Shown piece after piece: positions 9,927-21,000 of a stretch of 29,214 bases of DNA. The notes under the pieces were generated by a model. That model searched no databases. It had not been told where the DNA came from and saw nothing but the letters and a program-made list of their open reading frames with translations. The position numbers were made by a program, and so were the translations under genes. The first letter of the stretch is position 1. Each line of letters opens with the position of its first letter. This DNA comes from Mesotaenium endlicherianum (Eukaryota > Streptophyta > Zygnematophyceae > Zygnematales > Mesotaeniaceae), in NCBI GenBank assembly GCA_009602735.1, contig WELA01008198.1, positions 146,766 to 175,979 of the forward strand, in the 5' to 3' direction.

Positions 9927-10556
9927 GTTGATTCAAACGCGTTGACGCTCGACAAAAGGTATTCTTGCCAAGAAACCAGCTGCCTGCAGAGAGACATGAA
10001 GAACCTTTTGCCTAAATGGAAGTTGCAAGCACTGCACTGACTGCATAACTTGTGGTGAAAAATTTCGTTTAGTTCTTAGACACAACCCGGGAGGAGACAT
10101 CTATGTTCTGTTTTACATCACGATATGAAAATGTGTCAGAAACATGACAACCATATTCTTACCCACAACAAAATCAACCGAGGATGGATAACACATAGCG
10201 AATGCAAACAAAAATAATTCCGGTGTGGAACCAGAGAAAGTGACGACGTCGTGCAAGTTCGAACCTTAGAGCAGATCAATTTAGCAGCTTGGTGATACTA
10301 GTATTTCTCAAACATACGACTCATGTTCGTGCGATAACAGGAAAACTGATGGGTTACATATGTGCGCCAGAAACTGCATTCGCAAGTAAGACTCACCGTA
10401 AATGCACCACTACATAAAAATTAGAACACCACAATGTACAGGGTGCATGGATGGGGCTTCAGCAATGGTGGTCATGAGCAGTCGTTAGCAGACATGAGCT
10501 TGCACACGAGCACCGATGAGCAGCTCCACCTTGTACGTCGCTCCTGGGTCAAGCGA

Positions 10557-10575
10557 GCCTGGTTCCGAACCAGGC
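10557..10575. repeat. Perfect 19-bp palindrome
   Basis: GCCTGGTTC and GAACCAGGC are exact inverted arms around one central C. The position, in the spacer between two divergent genes, and the dyad symmetry would suit a dimeric transcription factor. That is inference. Confidence 0.7.
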
Positions 10576-10630
10576 AGAACCTTGCCAAGCCCAAAGCTCC
10601 TGAAGACTCTCGGGCGCACTCGGGCGCTCT

Positions 10631-10667
10631 TGAGCACTTTCGAGTGCTTTCGAGCATGCTTTCGAGA
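10631..10667. repeat. Three spaced TTTCGAG repeats
   Basis: ACTTTCGAG, GCTTTCGAG and GCTTTCGAG follow one another at 10-12 bp spacing, roughly one helical turn. They follow a GGGCG-containing duplication (CACTCGGGCGC / ACTCTCGGGCGC). They may form a binding-site cluster in the divergent spacer. Confidence 0.6.
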
Positions 10668-11199
10668 GTTGCTGAGGGTGACGCGTTGCGCTTTTTATGG
10701 CAAGAAATCCTCCTGCCAAGTCGCTGTCTTCTATGCACCGACTTTTGACCAGTCGGTGCCAACTTCTGCTCTGCTTTCCTCTGCTGATCATTTTGCTGCT
10801 CATGCTGACCACTGCTGTTAAGTGCAGTCAGCACCTATCGTCAATTATAATCCTCGAGAGAGAGCGCGAATGATCTTGTGACTGAATATTGATGAGTGCA
10901 TGGCCGTACAGTTGGTGCCACTTAAGGTCTCCCAGAATCGCAAGCCTCTGTTGAGTGTAATCATATTGCCGTGCACTGGTTTTTGGCCCTTACTGCAATA
11001 TCGCCTGACGAGAATAGGAGCGAGTCAAGGCCTCCCTTTCGTGGCTCTAAAGCAAACATAGCGGGACATCTAACGCGATTATAATCGCTCTTGCATTACA
11101 CCATTTAAGTACTTGCTGTGTGTACGTTAATTGTTCCTGATATATAGATTTGGGATTGGCATAGGGTAGAGTCATCCACTGCGGTACAACAGCATAAGG

Positions 11200-14100
11200 A
11201 TGGAGACTTCGACCAGCCACCCGCCATCAGATGGTCACCGTAGTGGTGCACATTCAAGAAGATTTGGTTTTAGTCTACTGGCACCTAACCTGTTTCCTGC
11301 GCCTTTTAACACCATGCTGGAGTATTCGGGCCTCTTCCGCAGAAACCAATATTCAGATTTGGATAGTTCAAGTCTTGCTTCGACAGCCATGGGTTATGGT
11401 GAAAGCACTTCTCATGGGCACATGGAAATGAGTCCTAGAGACACTGTCATTAATATGGGAGCTCCAGATGGGGACCTGAGTCAAAGGTCTACTTTGAATT
11501 CAACAACATCAGCCGAGGCTTCTGGAAGGGGGCTTGACGATGGAGCAAGTTCGTTACATCAAGTAACAAGCTCACTGCTATCTTTGAGGAACACTCCTAG
11601 TGATCCACAAAGTAGCACTTCTACAGTATCTGGAAGTGCAGACGATGATAGGAATGGCCCTACAGAACGAGCCGCGGGATTGGACAACCGGGAGAACGGA
11701 TCTCAGCGTTATGATCTGCAACAAGCTGCTCAATGGATGGAGCAATCATTGCCATTTGGGTTACTTCTGATGATGGTTTTCATCAGGGAACACATTCAAG
11801 GTTGGCGGTTGTTTATCATAATCTTGTTCAAATTCACTGGCTTTTCACCACTAACGCCACTTCTGCTGTTCCATACTGTTAAGTGCTGTAGTTGTCGACT
11901 TTAATCAAGTATATAATGTTGTGCACCAGGCTTTAGCTCTTCTCTTATTACTTCTGTGCTTTGGTCGTGAATTGTTAAATGTATCTTCTTTTTTTTATCT
12001 TACCAGCTTGATCTTTCATGGGAGGACACTGCTAGAGAAGGCAGGACACAAGGTGTTGATTATGATCACTGCAAAGATACAGAGTATGTGAAGGATTGCT
12101 TGCTCGTGACTTCAATGTTTTGAAGCTTATGCTGGTTGTGTCTCCATTGTTCACTACGTCTGCAGGTTTTCTCATTACGTTCTGGTTGACTGGTCTTCTT
12201 TTCAAGGCAAATGACATTGTTCGCAAGCAAGCTGCTCTGAAGGTAGTAACTTATGCATCCCCAATGCAGGCCAAGGGGAACGCTTATTTTTCATTATGAC
12301 CAACAATCCCTTGCTTCCTTCCATGTAGTGACGGGGGGACCTTGTAGGGCAAACCTTGGGAGTAAAGTGCAAGCAAAGGTCTTCTGCAGATTTGGCTTAC
12401 CTTGTGTGTCTTAGGATGGTATCTAAGAATGAGTGAGGCATTTTGCAAACATTTGATGAGAAACTTGCGACAGGTTTTGACGAAGTCTTTCTCGAGGAGT
12501 TGATTGCCCGCACTCGCATGCCTCCTTGATACAACGATGCACAAATCTTTATAGTACTAGACAAGGTGCTCTTGTACAACGTACTGAGGATGGTGGGAGC
12601 CATCTGCAACTTCTAGGACTATAGAGTAGGGTGCATACATTTTGCTAAGGAGACCATTGTTTACGTGATTTGAGTGCAGGGGGAGAGGAGAATTCTAATA
12701 TTGGCTGGAGTAAGTACCGGTCTTCTTTCACATGTGGCAATCATATACTGGTGGTACAAAGCTGACATCTTATGGAGACCGTTAGCTTTTCTTCCTTTGA
12801 AGAAAATTCCTGGTTTCTGGGAGGCCCTCTTCATAATCATAGTCAATGGTACTACTTGTTTCCATCTCTTCTCTTGTTCTCCTTCATCCAAAATCCTGCA
12901 AACGAGGAACATTTTGGAATTTGTTGGACCCGCAAACCTACACACTGGGTCAGTTCATTGCCAAGGAAAAGAGGACCTACACTTTGTCAACCAGCCCGAT
13001 GGCTCGGGACTGTGGAGTAAGGGCTTTCCAATAATTTAATACTAACTGTCTTAAAGTCTGCATCAGTGCTGTGACATAGTAAGGACCTTGCTCTTGTCAA
13101 TATTCTAAAGCAACTTATGCCTTGTGGCTTGGGTATAGCTCTTGAATTGCTCAGTCCTGGTTTGGAAAGCCTGCTACGTCGGTGACTTGTGGAAGATAAT
13201 GAGCTACTTGTGCCTATTTTGCTAGCCATGTTGATTTATGTTTTCCGAGTGCGGTGCAGACACCTTGGTCCGCTTCATGGCCATGAGCGTGAAGTGTGCA
13301 CTCCTAGTATGCTACAAGAACAGCACAGGGAAGCATTATCGCAGACAGGTAACACCTCTGTGAAGTGTCTGTTCACTACCATCTTGGTGCAATAACTTGA
13401 CGTCATAGCCTCCACAGTCTCTTGGTATGCAAGTCATTGATAGGACGAGGTCTCAGCTGCTGCGACTATTTTGCCTTGTTAGAATCAAGCAACAGAAAGA
13501 GGGCTGCATGGCTTTGAAGAACAGGCTCTCTAGGTGTATTCTGCTACATCTCTACTCAGCATGCAACGTGCTCAGGAAGTGATGGTGGAAGCTTTTATTG
13601 CATGTCTCTGTTGAAGCAGTGCATTTTGTCACTGGGCTGCTCCTTGTTTAGAGTTCACAGAGTAGTGAATATGACCACCTCTCGCGTTGGCTTCTCTTTA
13701 CTCGTAATCATGTTGTAAACAAGGACAGCCTGTTCCTATCACCCCACGCTTTTCATCACCCACTAGTTTCTGCTTAGTTTGATAGACCGTTGCAGTCCAT
13801 CCATCCCCTCTTTCAGAACCAGCGTTAAATGTGCACCAGTACATGCTTGATCAAGCAGAGAGGTCGTTTGCACCCTCTCAAAGGGAGGCACAGAAGCATG
13901 TCCACACTCCTGCTGCAGGCACTTTGTGTGTAGGGCAAGGCTGGAGGTGTGAGGCGAAGGGCTTAATGATAGGGGGCAGACGATCTCTTTGTGTGTGCAC
14001 ACATGCAGACGCACGACTAGGGCTCATCAACCGCTGCAATTGTACTTGTCTGGGCAGGCGCAGCTCTTGACGGTCATAGAGTACTTGCTTCTGCTGTACC

Positions 14101-17044
14101 GCGCCCTCATCCCCGCGCCCGTGTGGTATCGCTTCTTTCTGAACGAAGCCTATGGCCGCCTGTTCTCTGCCCTCACCTCAGGCCTCTACCTCACCTTCAA
14201 GCTGACGTCCACCTTTGCAAAGGTACAACCTCAGTTGCTGTTTGTGATTCTGTTCTTGCTCTTGCTGATTGTGAATCTGGTCTTACTCTGTTCCCTGCAC
14301 CACCAAAGCCCCTCCTCCATGCCTCCCCTGCCTAACCTAGGTTGGCCCTCCTTGCCCTCCCCTCCAGGGATGTGGGGTGCTGCGTGTATCTTGTTGTAGC
14401 GTGGTAGACAAGGCCCTCTTCGAACTGTCTTTCTGCTCTCATGTGAGAGCAGTCGTCTACGTGGAGCATATAGTTAGGCAGTCGTGAGGTAAGAAGTTGA
14501 GTTGATTCTGATGCGTCAGCCCTTACTTCGAGGTGCACTTGTCGACTGGGAAGGGTCGAATTGAAAGGGGCGCTGAAGGAAGCGTCTCTCCCATCCATGC
14601 CAGCGTAGGTGCCAGGCTGTGTCTGCACGTAACGCTCTCTGCATGCAGAAGATTGCGGTTGTTTTTGATAGGAGGAGACGGACGTAGTTAGCGTAATCCT
14701 TGTGCACTGCCAGCTCTGGGATTGATGCTGTGTGGCTCATGTATCTTTCCTGCCAAGCTTGCCATGTGCACCTCCGCTGCCTCCCTCTCCCCGCGTCTCT
14801 CTTTCCACGTCCCTGTCCCCGCGTCCCTCTCTCTGCGTCCCTCTCTCCGCGCATGCATGCCTAGGAGAGTATAGCGCAAGCGTAGCACTTGGGTTTTTGG
14901 TGAAGAGGGTGTTGTGGGTGAGACCCTTAGGCTTGGTAAGGTAAGGGCCAGCTTGTGACACTATGAGAAAGGAAGATGGGGCCGTTTTGCGTCGTTGGAT
15001 CAGGATGGCTTGCGTCGCTTAAAAATATGAGGCTGGCGTGCACCACTGAAAGGGGAGATGGGGCTTGTTTGTGTAGTCACTAAGAGGAAGTAGGGGCTGG
15101 CTTCCTTCTCCGTAAAAGGGGGAAATGGGCCCTGCCTTTGGGGGGGGGGGGGGGGGGNNNNNNNNNNNNNNNNNNNNNNNNNNNNNNNNNNNNNNNNNNN
15201 NNNNNNNNNNNNNNNNNNNNNNNNNNNNNNNNNNNNNNNNNNNNNNNNNNNNNNNNNNNNNNNNNNNNNNNNNNNNNNNNNNNNNNNNNNNNNNNNNNNN
15301 NNNNNNNNNNNNNNNNNNNNNNNNNNNNNNNNNNNNNNNNNNNNNNNNNNNNNNNNNNNNNNNNNNNNNNNNNNNNNNNNNNNNNNNNNNNNNNNNNNNN
15401 NNNNNNNNNNNNNNNNNNNNNNNNNNNNNNNNNNNNNNNNNNNNNNNNNNNNNNNNNNNNNNNNNNNNNNNNNNNNNNNNNNNNNNNNNNNNNNNNNGGG
15501 GGGGGGGGGGGCGTGTCACTGACGCCACCTGGGCTTGTGTTGTCGGCTGCACAGCTGCTGGCGTTTGTGTCGTCGATACGAGCTGTGGCGAGGCGCGAGG
15601 TTCAGTTTGGCACTTATGCCACTGCCGAAGAAGTGAGCTGCTCTCTCCTCTATGCTGTCTCTCTTCTCCTCTCGCCTCTCTCCGCCCTCTTCGGCCAGGC
15701 ATTGAGCTGCCACTGCCTCAGCACCCTCACACAATGCAGCATCCACATCTCACGCCCCGCTTGACCTTTCCCTACACTGTAGGCATGCAGTTCTTGATTG
15801 GCTGTGGCACGCTGTAGAGCAGGCTAGCTCACTGCTTCTGGATGATTGCCTGCTATGAAAGTGCCCTCCGTGGAACAGAGATACCTATTTTCACGACATT
15901 TAATTTGGTTACAGTTTTATGATACTCGTCCTGCACATGTTGGGTCTGTTATGACATGTCCGACAGTTGGCGCAAAATCTGAAAATCGCTTTGTTTGAAA
16001 AAGGCCCATCGTTGCTTTATTGCAGTGCTGGGCGCCGCGCTTTGCGATGGCTCTTGGGCCAGGGTACAGTCTCACACTGGGCAGCACACGCTGACATAGG
16101 AGACGAATATTTTTTGCTATCAGCTTCACGCATGATGTTGCCTTTTCCCTTCCCCTTCACCCAACGAAAGTCCTTTCTCGAGGACAGAATCTCTCTGCGT
16201 CTCTTAGGTGGGTTGGCAACAAGCTGCAGCTGTCGGGAAGAGAGCTTGAGTATGCGAATTGCGAGTTGCAAGTAGCTCAACACAAGCAGCCCCGCATTGC
16301 ACCGTCAGAAGGTCTGAGCCATGCGTTCGGGTGGGGGGGTTTTACCTGCCTGCCTGAATGTCTGACAGATTGGGCTCCCTGTCTGGACGGGACTGCTTGT
16401 GTGCAGGTGATGGCAGTGGGCGACATGTGCGCCATTTGTCAGGAGAAGATGCATGCACCTGTCAGCCTGCGGTGCCGCCACGTGTTTTGCGAGGACTGCG
16501 TCTCCGAGTGGTGAGGGGGTGCCCACTTTTCTTTTCGTGCTTGCGCCGCTTCTAGGCCTCCTTGCCACTCTCTCTTAGTGCACATCATCTGTTGCGCCTG
16601 CATGTGCTATGCTTGCGTGTGCATGTGTGAGAGTGCATGCCTAATAGTTGGCGTTCCTAGTCCAGGTGGCAACCCGGCCGTGCGTCCAGCTGTACCCTGA
16701 AAGTTGAGGATAAGGAGGGGCCAGACACGGTGCAGGATATGCCATGCATGTGCACTGTTCTTTTTGTTTCTGTCGAAAATGCAGGCCTGGGCATTCGGAA
16801 AGTGACTTGCTCTTTGTTGAGCTGGACAGTGTAGCTCCTTCCTTTTTTGGCCCAGGCAGTGTTGAAGTGGGCTTGCTTCTTTCTTTATCGGATTCTCGCA
16901 TCTCACGGTCCTGATCCTATGAGACCCTCGGCTTGCAGGTTTGAGCGGGAGAGGACTTGCCCGTTGTGCCGAGCAGTTGTGAAGGCTGCCGGGCTACGAT
17001 CTTACGGCGATGGGGCCACCACTCTTTTGGCGCAGCTCTTTTGA
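11200..17044 (+). CDS. RNFT-type multipass membrane RING E3 ubiquitin ligase, complete, eight exons
   Basis: Exons are 11200-11800, 12166-12242, 12680-12848, 13260-13348, 14058-14222, 15555-15632, 16407-16510 and 16939-17044 (TGA). Phases 1, 0, 1, 0, 0, 0, 2 agree; the product is 462 residues, the plant family's usual size. Residues 1-170 are a Ser/Gly-rich disordered N-terminus. Membrane spans follow: [51 protein letters not shown], and further hydrophobic stretches including [22 protein letters not shown]3HC4 RING lies at about 401-438: CAIC, 11 residues, CRH, VF, CEDC, 10 residues, CPLC. All eight zinc ligands are present. The C-terminus [15 protein letters not shown] is the family ending. 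RNFT proteins act in membrane-associated ubiquitination, in animals in ER-linked protein quality control; a plant role is inferred. The assembly gap lies within intron 5, not in coding sequence. Confidence 0.95.
15140..15511. other. Assembly gap (340 N) bounded by poly-G on both sides
   Basis: Bases 15158-15497 are N. They are preceded by 18 G and followed by 14 G. The gap falls in intron 5 of the RNFT-like gene; the exons on either side join in phase with the family's expected residues, so no coding sequence need be missing. Confidence 0.99.
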
Positions 17045-18324
17045 ATCTGCGAGACACTCTCACCCTCTCCAGTGAACTGAATCTTGTCCATACATTGGGT
17101 ACACAAATACGTACTCCTAGACTTGTATTTTGTGGGGGAAGGCTCTTAGGCATTCAAGGAAGTGGAGTACAGGTCACTGCACTAGGTCCTTGAAGTTTGA
17201 AGGTCTTTTTATATTGGTAGTCAGGATGGTCAACCTCTACTAGCATGTATAGAAAATTGTTGTAACGTGATAGTAGAAGCACTTTAAAGTAACCACCATG
17301 GCATGCTAGAAAACTTAGAGTAGCTTTGCGTGTCAGGCATGATGTGGTGGTCATATTGGTGTGAGCTAGGTATTAGGGCCGGGTTATGGTGCCAAATTTG
17401 CATCGTTGCCACTTCTTTGTGTACGCAAATTTTATGGAGAGTCAATGATGGAACAAACTCTTGCAATGGAAAGAACTTGTTTGGCTTGTAGTGACGTCAA
17501 TTAAGTATACTTAAATGCGGGTCATTTCGATGCTAACAGGTTTTTTGCTATGTAGTCGAGAAGTTTGTCATACCATATTAAAGGTGGCGCGACCTCATAG
17601 TGAACAAACCCTCAACAAATAGTGTGTTTAAAAGAAGTTTTTATCTGACGATATACCGTGATAAGAGGGGCTGCCGTACCCTCAGTAAAGGAACCGGACT
17701 CCGCAGGTTTGGTTTGGCCACCGCAAACCAGCCCTTACTATGTGTGGCTTCAGCCCTCATGCCCATGGTGCCCAGGTGTACACGTTCACGAAGGTGTTTT
17801 TTACTAGGGGCGAGCACACTCTCGTGACACAATATTCATCAATCATCTTCTTAGCGTACTTCAGTGATACAAACTTTACAAAGGTCACAATGCGTCAATT
17901 AACCATATGTTTCCTCAGGCAAGTCTTCTGCTCCACATTTCAGACAGGACACATGAATGCTGATACTAGGCATATCTCACCTAAATTGTTTATTGTTGGT
18001 GAGCGAACATACTTCGGCACAATCTTCTGGCACGAATATGTTTACAAAAGAAAGGTGTTGCCTTCCACGGTTAGCAAAAAACGGCCACAAATATGTTTCC
18101 TCACATTCAGATGGCCAGCTTTGAAATGGCTTTAGGAGATTACCTCTCGTTACTCATTGTGTTTTGATCAACACATATATGTGGAAATTCCAAAACGACA
18201 ACTCTAATCAACATGAGCGAGAGCCAAAATCAATATTCTATCAAACAGTGATTACATGAAATCCATTGCTGCTCTACTCTCGTCATCGTTAGCCTTACAA
18301 CATACGTACGGGAGTGGGTTCATA
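17045..18324. other. Gene-poor segment downstream of the RNFT-like gene
   Basis: This should begin with the RNFT-like 3' UTR. A 131-codon open frame on the + strand (17740-18135) has no recognisable domain or coding look. I see no RNA gene, and no repeats beyond short AT-rich runs. Confidence 0.4.
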
Positions 18325-18595
18325 TTACATTTGCGCCTTGTAGAAAGGGATATCCCCAATCTTAAAACATATGAGTTCGCACACCAGCATCTGATTGATG
18401 TGTTGCAGTAAGCCACCCCTTGTTGAGAAAAGATAAAGGAGCTTGGAAAATATGTACTCCTTTGTCTTCTCTAATCTCCGCCTGTCTGCAGCAAATTCTT
18501 CTTGACCTGCCTTGGCTTTGGCCTTTCCTAAGAACACCCATGCTTGCCAACACTGGTCTAGCCACTGGGATTCTACCAGCTGCCATTGCTTCCAT
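18325..18595 (-). pseudogene. Frameshifted coding stretch, unidentified family
   Basis: On the - strand an ATG at 18595 opens a frame reading MEAMAAGRIPVARPVLASMG. At about 18538 the protein-like signal moves to a frame shifted by one base, reading VFLGKAKAKAGQEEFAADRR and continuing into a basic helical stretch (RLEKTKEYIFSKLLYLFS) before a stop at 18325. Each half looks like real protein (basic N-terminus, then a charged amphipathic helix) and the switch sits in a short G run, as for an indel. An alternative is an intron acceptor inside the stretch. I do not recognise the family. It lies in a gene-poor island, so a decayed gene or mobile-element fragment is most likely; a single sequencing error in an intact small gene cannot be excluded. 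Confidence 0.35.
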
Positions 18596-19599
18596 TTTCA
18601 AGCGACAACCCCCTTGTGGCATCAATGGGAGGACATGCACAGCATATAAACACGCTTGTGTGCACAACCACTTTGCCAATATTGTCTCTCCTCCACAAGT
18701 AGTACCCATGGTGCGTGATGTAATACAAGTGCCGCCACTTGTGTCCGCCTGCCACCTCACTGCAAACTTCTTTCACCCAAAAGGCGAGCTTCAAGGACCT
18801 GTGAAATGAATCGACATACAAAGAAAGACTTTCATATCAGGAAGTAACCTTTATAATGTTTTCTAGTTGACCCGATAGACAATAAAGCACAACACAATAA
18901 GCGCAAGCAATACTCAATAGTAAAATGCTAGTAAGCAAGCATCTATCCGGCAATCAGTAAAGTCATACAAGAGCAACATAAGTGCATAGTTCGTGTAACG
19001 ACTTCTGTCTTGGGTTCATATATATTCTCGGTGATTTGAACCGAGAGTTGGCCTCGTTACCACATGTCTGACTCGATAGCGAACCTAGCATATGTACATC
19101 GAATAAGTTTACTTTTCAACAGCAATGCCATGACATCGCCTACTTGGAGGTTTACCATGTCGGTAGGACCAAATTCACAACCATCTCTCATCATTCAAAC
19201 TCGTCATTTGCGTAAGGCATTATCTAGCCATTCATCTAACTGACATACATACAGCAGATGCATAGCTAGCAGTTTGCTAGTTCGCTTAAGACAATCAATT
19301 GGCTGCCCAAGAATGTGTCAGCGAGCTTCCCCTAGCCCCTCAGCATCTGCAACTTCCTTCAACATTGCTTCCGTGAGGAAATTTCCTCTTTTAGCATCAG
19401 TTTCAGCCAGCTTTACCACAGTCTCTCTAAATCCACATGCTGCCCCCTTCTAACGTCCAGGCTATGGCCCCTTCACTTTATATATTTTGAAGGCCACCAC
19501 GCACAGGTTCATCATGGCTGCCAACGTCCTATCTTATCATTCTCAATATCCTGTGTCGTCAAGCAGATTTTAGACAGGGTACTTTAGCAAAACAGGCTA
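18596..19599. other. No feature recognised
   Basis: AT-rich sequence. Short open frames on both strands around 18573-18821 are out of frame with the 18325-18595 stretch and have no known content. I see nothing else to annotate. Confidence 0.4.
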
Positions 19600-20270
19600 A
19601 GCTGGATGAAATTAGCATTCAATATAAGCCCTTGAGGCTACCATATAAAGCCTATTTTGTTCAAGAAGATTTCATCACATACCTTCTTCATTCTTCGTTT
19701 CCATTTGATAATATTTCTTCTCGATTGAAATCAGATTATGTCAGACTTTCTCCATCTGATGCACTCGAACTTCGTCTTTCACTGGTCAAGCTTTTTACTC
19801 TATGTCTCCCCTTGAGATACATTTTCCTCCCTAATTATCTCCTATATCCAGCCTCTTTTATGGCCACTCCTCCAATATCTCTACCTAAACTTCACATAGC
19901 AACCTTAATTTTCTCATGGTGCTCACTAACTGGTGCCTCAGGACCCCATTCTGGTATGTCATTCATTAGCACATTTTTCCATCTTTCTAGTTTCTTTAAT
20001 TTCAATTTCCTCCTCATCTTCCTTCTATGTTGACCAAGTACAGTATCTTCAACATACCACTTCATGCTTCTTAGATTCTCTTCTAAACGCTCCACTTTGT
20101 CCAAGATTTTTGAGCTCTTATTCTTAGAGCTCTCAAATGCTACTTCTGGTCAAAACATAATAAGAGCTATCTCTCTAGGCTGCCTTCTTCTACTTTTCCT
20201 TTTCCTTTCTTGCTTTCAGGTTGGCACTTATAGCCTAACCAATTTCAAGCTCTCCTATTGATGTCCCCAC
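19600..20270 (-). pseudogene. Decayed coding remnant, possibly from a transposable element
   Basis: Read on the - strand, one frame stays strongly protein-like across several stops. It includes RKRKSRRRQPREIALIM, then a stop, SSKILDKVERLEENLRSMKW, a Lys/Arg-rich stretch (HRRKMRRKLKLKKLERWKN), LMNDIPEWGPEAP, a stop at 19892, SLGRDIGGVAIKEAGYRR, another stop, and SLTSERRSSSASDGESLT. The longest unbroken piece is 70 codons (20104-19892). The basic coiled-coil content and multiple stops fit a dead gag-like or other mobile-element gene. No catalytic motif is visible, so the family is not assigned. Confidence 0.3.
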
Positions 20271-21000
20271 GTCTCACCTGTCCTCGTCGATATCATTTAA
20301 GCTCAACTTTCTTAGCTTCAATAGTCAGCATATGAACCCTTTCACGTGAGCTGTACTTTGTACAGCATGGTCGTCATTTTGACTTCCCTCCCTCACTTCA
20401 AGGGAACATATTGACATAGACTAGCCTAGTCGGCTCATTTGACATACTTCAGTTGAGTTGACTTGTTTCATCACAACAATTATGGTGGGTTCATTCTTAA
20501 CTTCTTGACAACTCACTCTTGATCAAGATAAGTCTAGACCATAAAATACTTATTTCCTTTCATGTTAGCTTATTCGAGTTACTCATTATTTATACTTAAC
20601 TTATCACACTATTCAGTTTTCACTAATGATTGTTCTTATCTAGGTTCAATGAATTTAGAGTGTTCATATTTGAACTAGACTGGACTATTAGTAACAACCA
20701 ATTCCAAGCTCGTCTTAATCCTTGATCAAACATATAGGTCAAAGATCATGACAAACAAGGAGCGGACATTATAGTCACAACCTAACGGGGCAACAGTATA
20801 TAAGCAGAATAGAGAAGTAGGTTGATCATTCTGCACAAATCCAAATTTCCCTTTCATCAATAAAGATTCTAGAAGCAGAATTCTGCCATCATTGCGCCTT
20901 CTCTATGTCAACTCTTTTGTAGATCTACATATTCTTCTTTTGATACTCTTCTGCCTCTTCTACCAAGGCCGGTTTTACAAAACAGGACAATCGTAGCTAG
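20271..21000 (+). mobile_element. LTR-like promoter/polyA arrangement, boundaries not found
   Basis: TATATAAG at 20797-20804 is followed 62 bases later by AATAAA (20859-20864) and then a GCAGAATTCTGCC dyad (about 20876-20888). This order (TATA, short transcribed segment, polyA signal) is typical of the U3-R part of a plant LTR. The sequence is AT-rich and without coding potential. I could not identify TG...CA ends, a second LTR, a primer-binding site or pol motifs. The orientation is opposite to the remnant at 19600-20270, so they may be unrelated. Confidence 0.22.

Larger units (their letters stand above)
9927..11199. promoter_or_regulatory. Divergent promoter region, COX7c-like gene and RNFT-like gene
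   Basis: The 1.27 kb between the two start codons must hold both promoters and 5' UTRs; gene orientation shows this, not recognised boxes. AT-rich stretches flank a central GC-richer patch (about 10500-10830) that contains the 19-bp palindrome and TTTCGAG repeats. Overlapping open frames of about 90-120 codons occur on both strands around 10434-10834, but they have no recognisable content. Confidence 0.45.

Noticed and set aside
10434..10834. Frames of 87-120 codons on both strands in the divergent spacer
   Set aside because: They overlap one another, have no recognisable motif, and reflect a local lack of stops in GC-richer DNA.
12006..12120. Possible extra exon in intron 1 of the RNFT-like gene after a T-rich tract and ACCAG
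   Set aside because: Family proteins go directly from the exon 1 end to GFLITFW, and direct joining of 11800 to 12166 is in phase.
12985..13016. A stretch reading [12 protein letters not shown] that resembles the RNFT segment after exon 3
   Set aside because: It lacks an acceptor AG, and the true exon at 13260-13348 ([12 protein letters not shown] onward) has a proper acceptor, correct phase and better family match.
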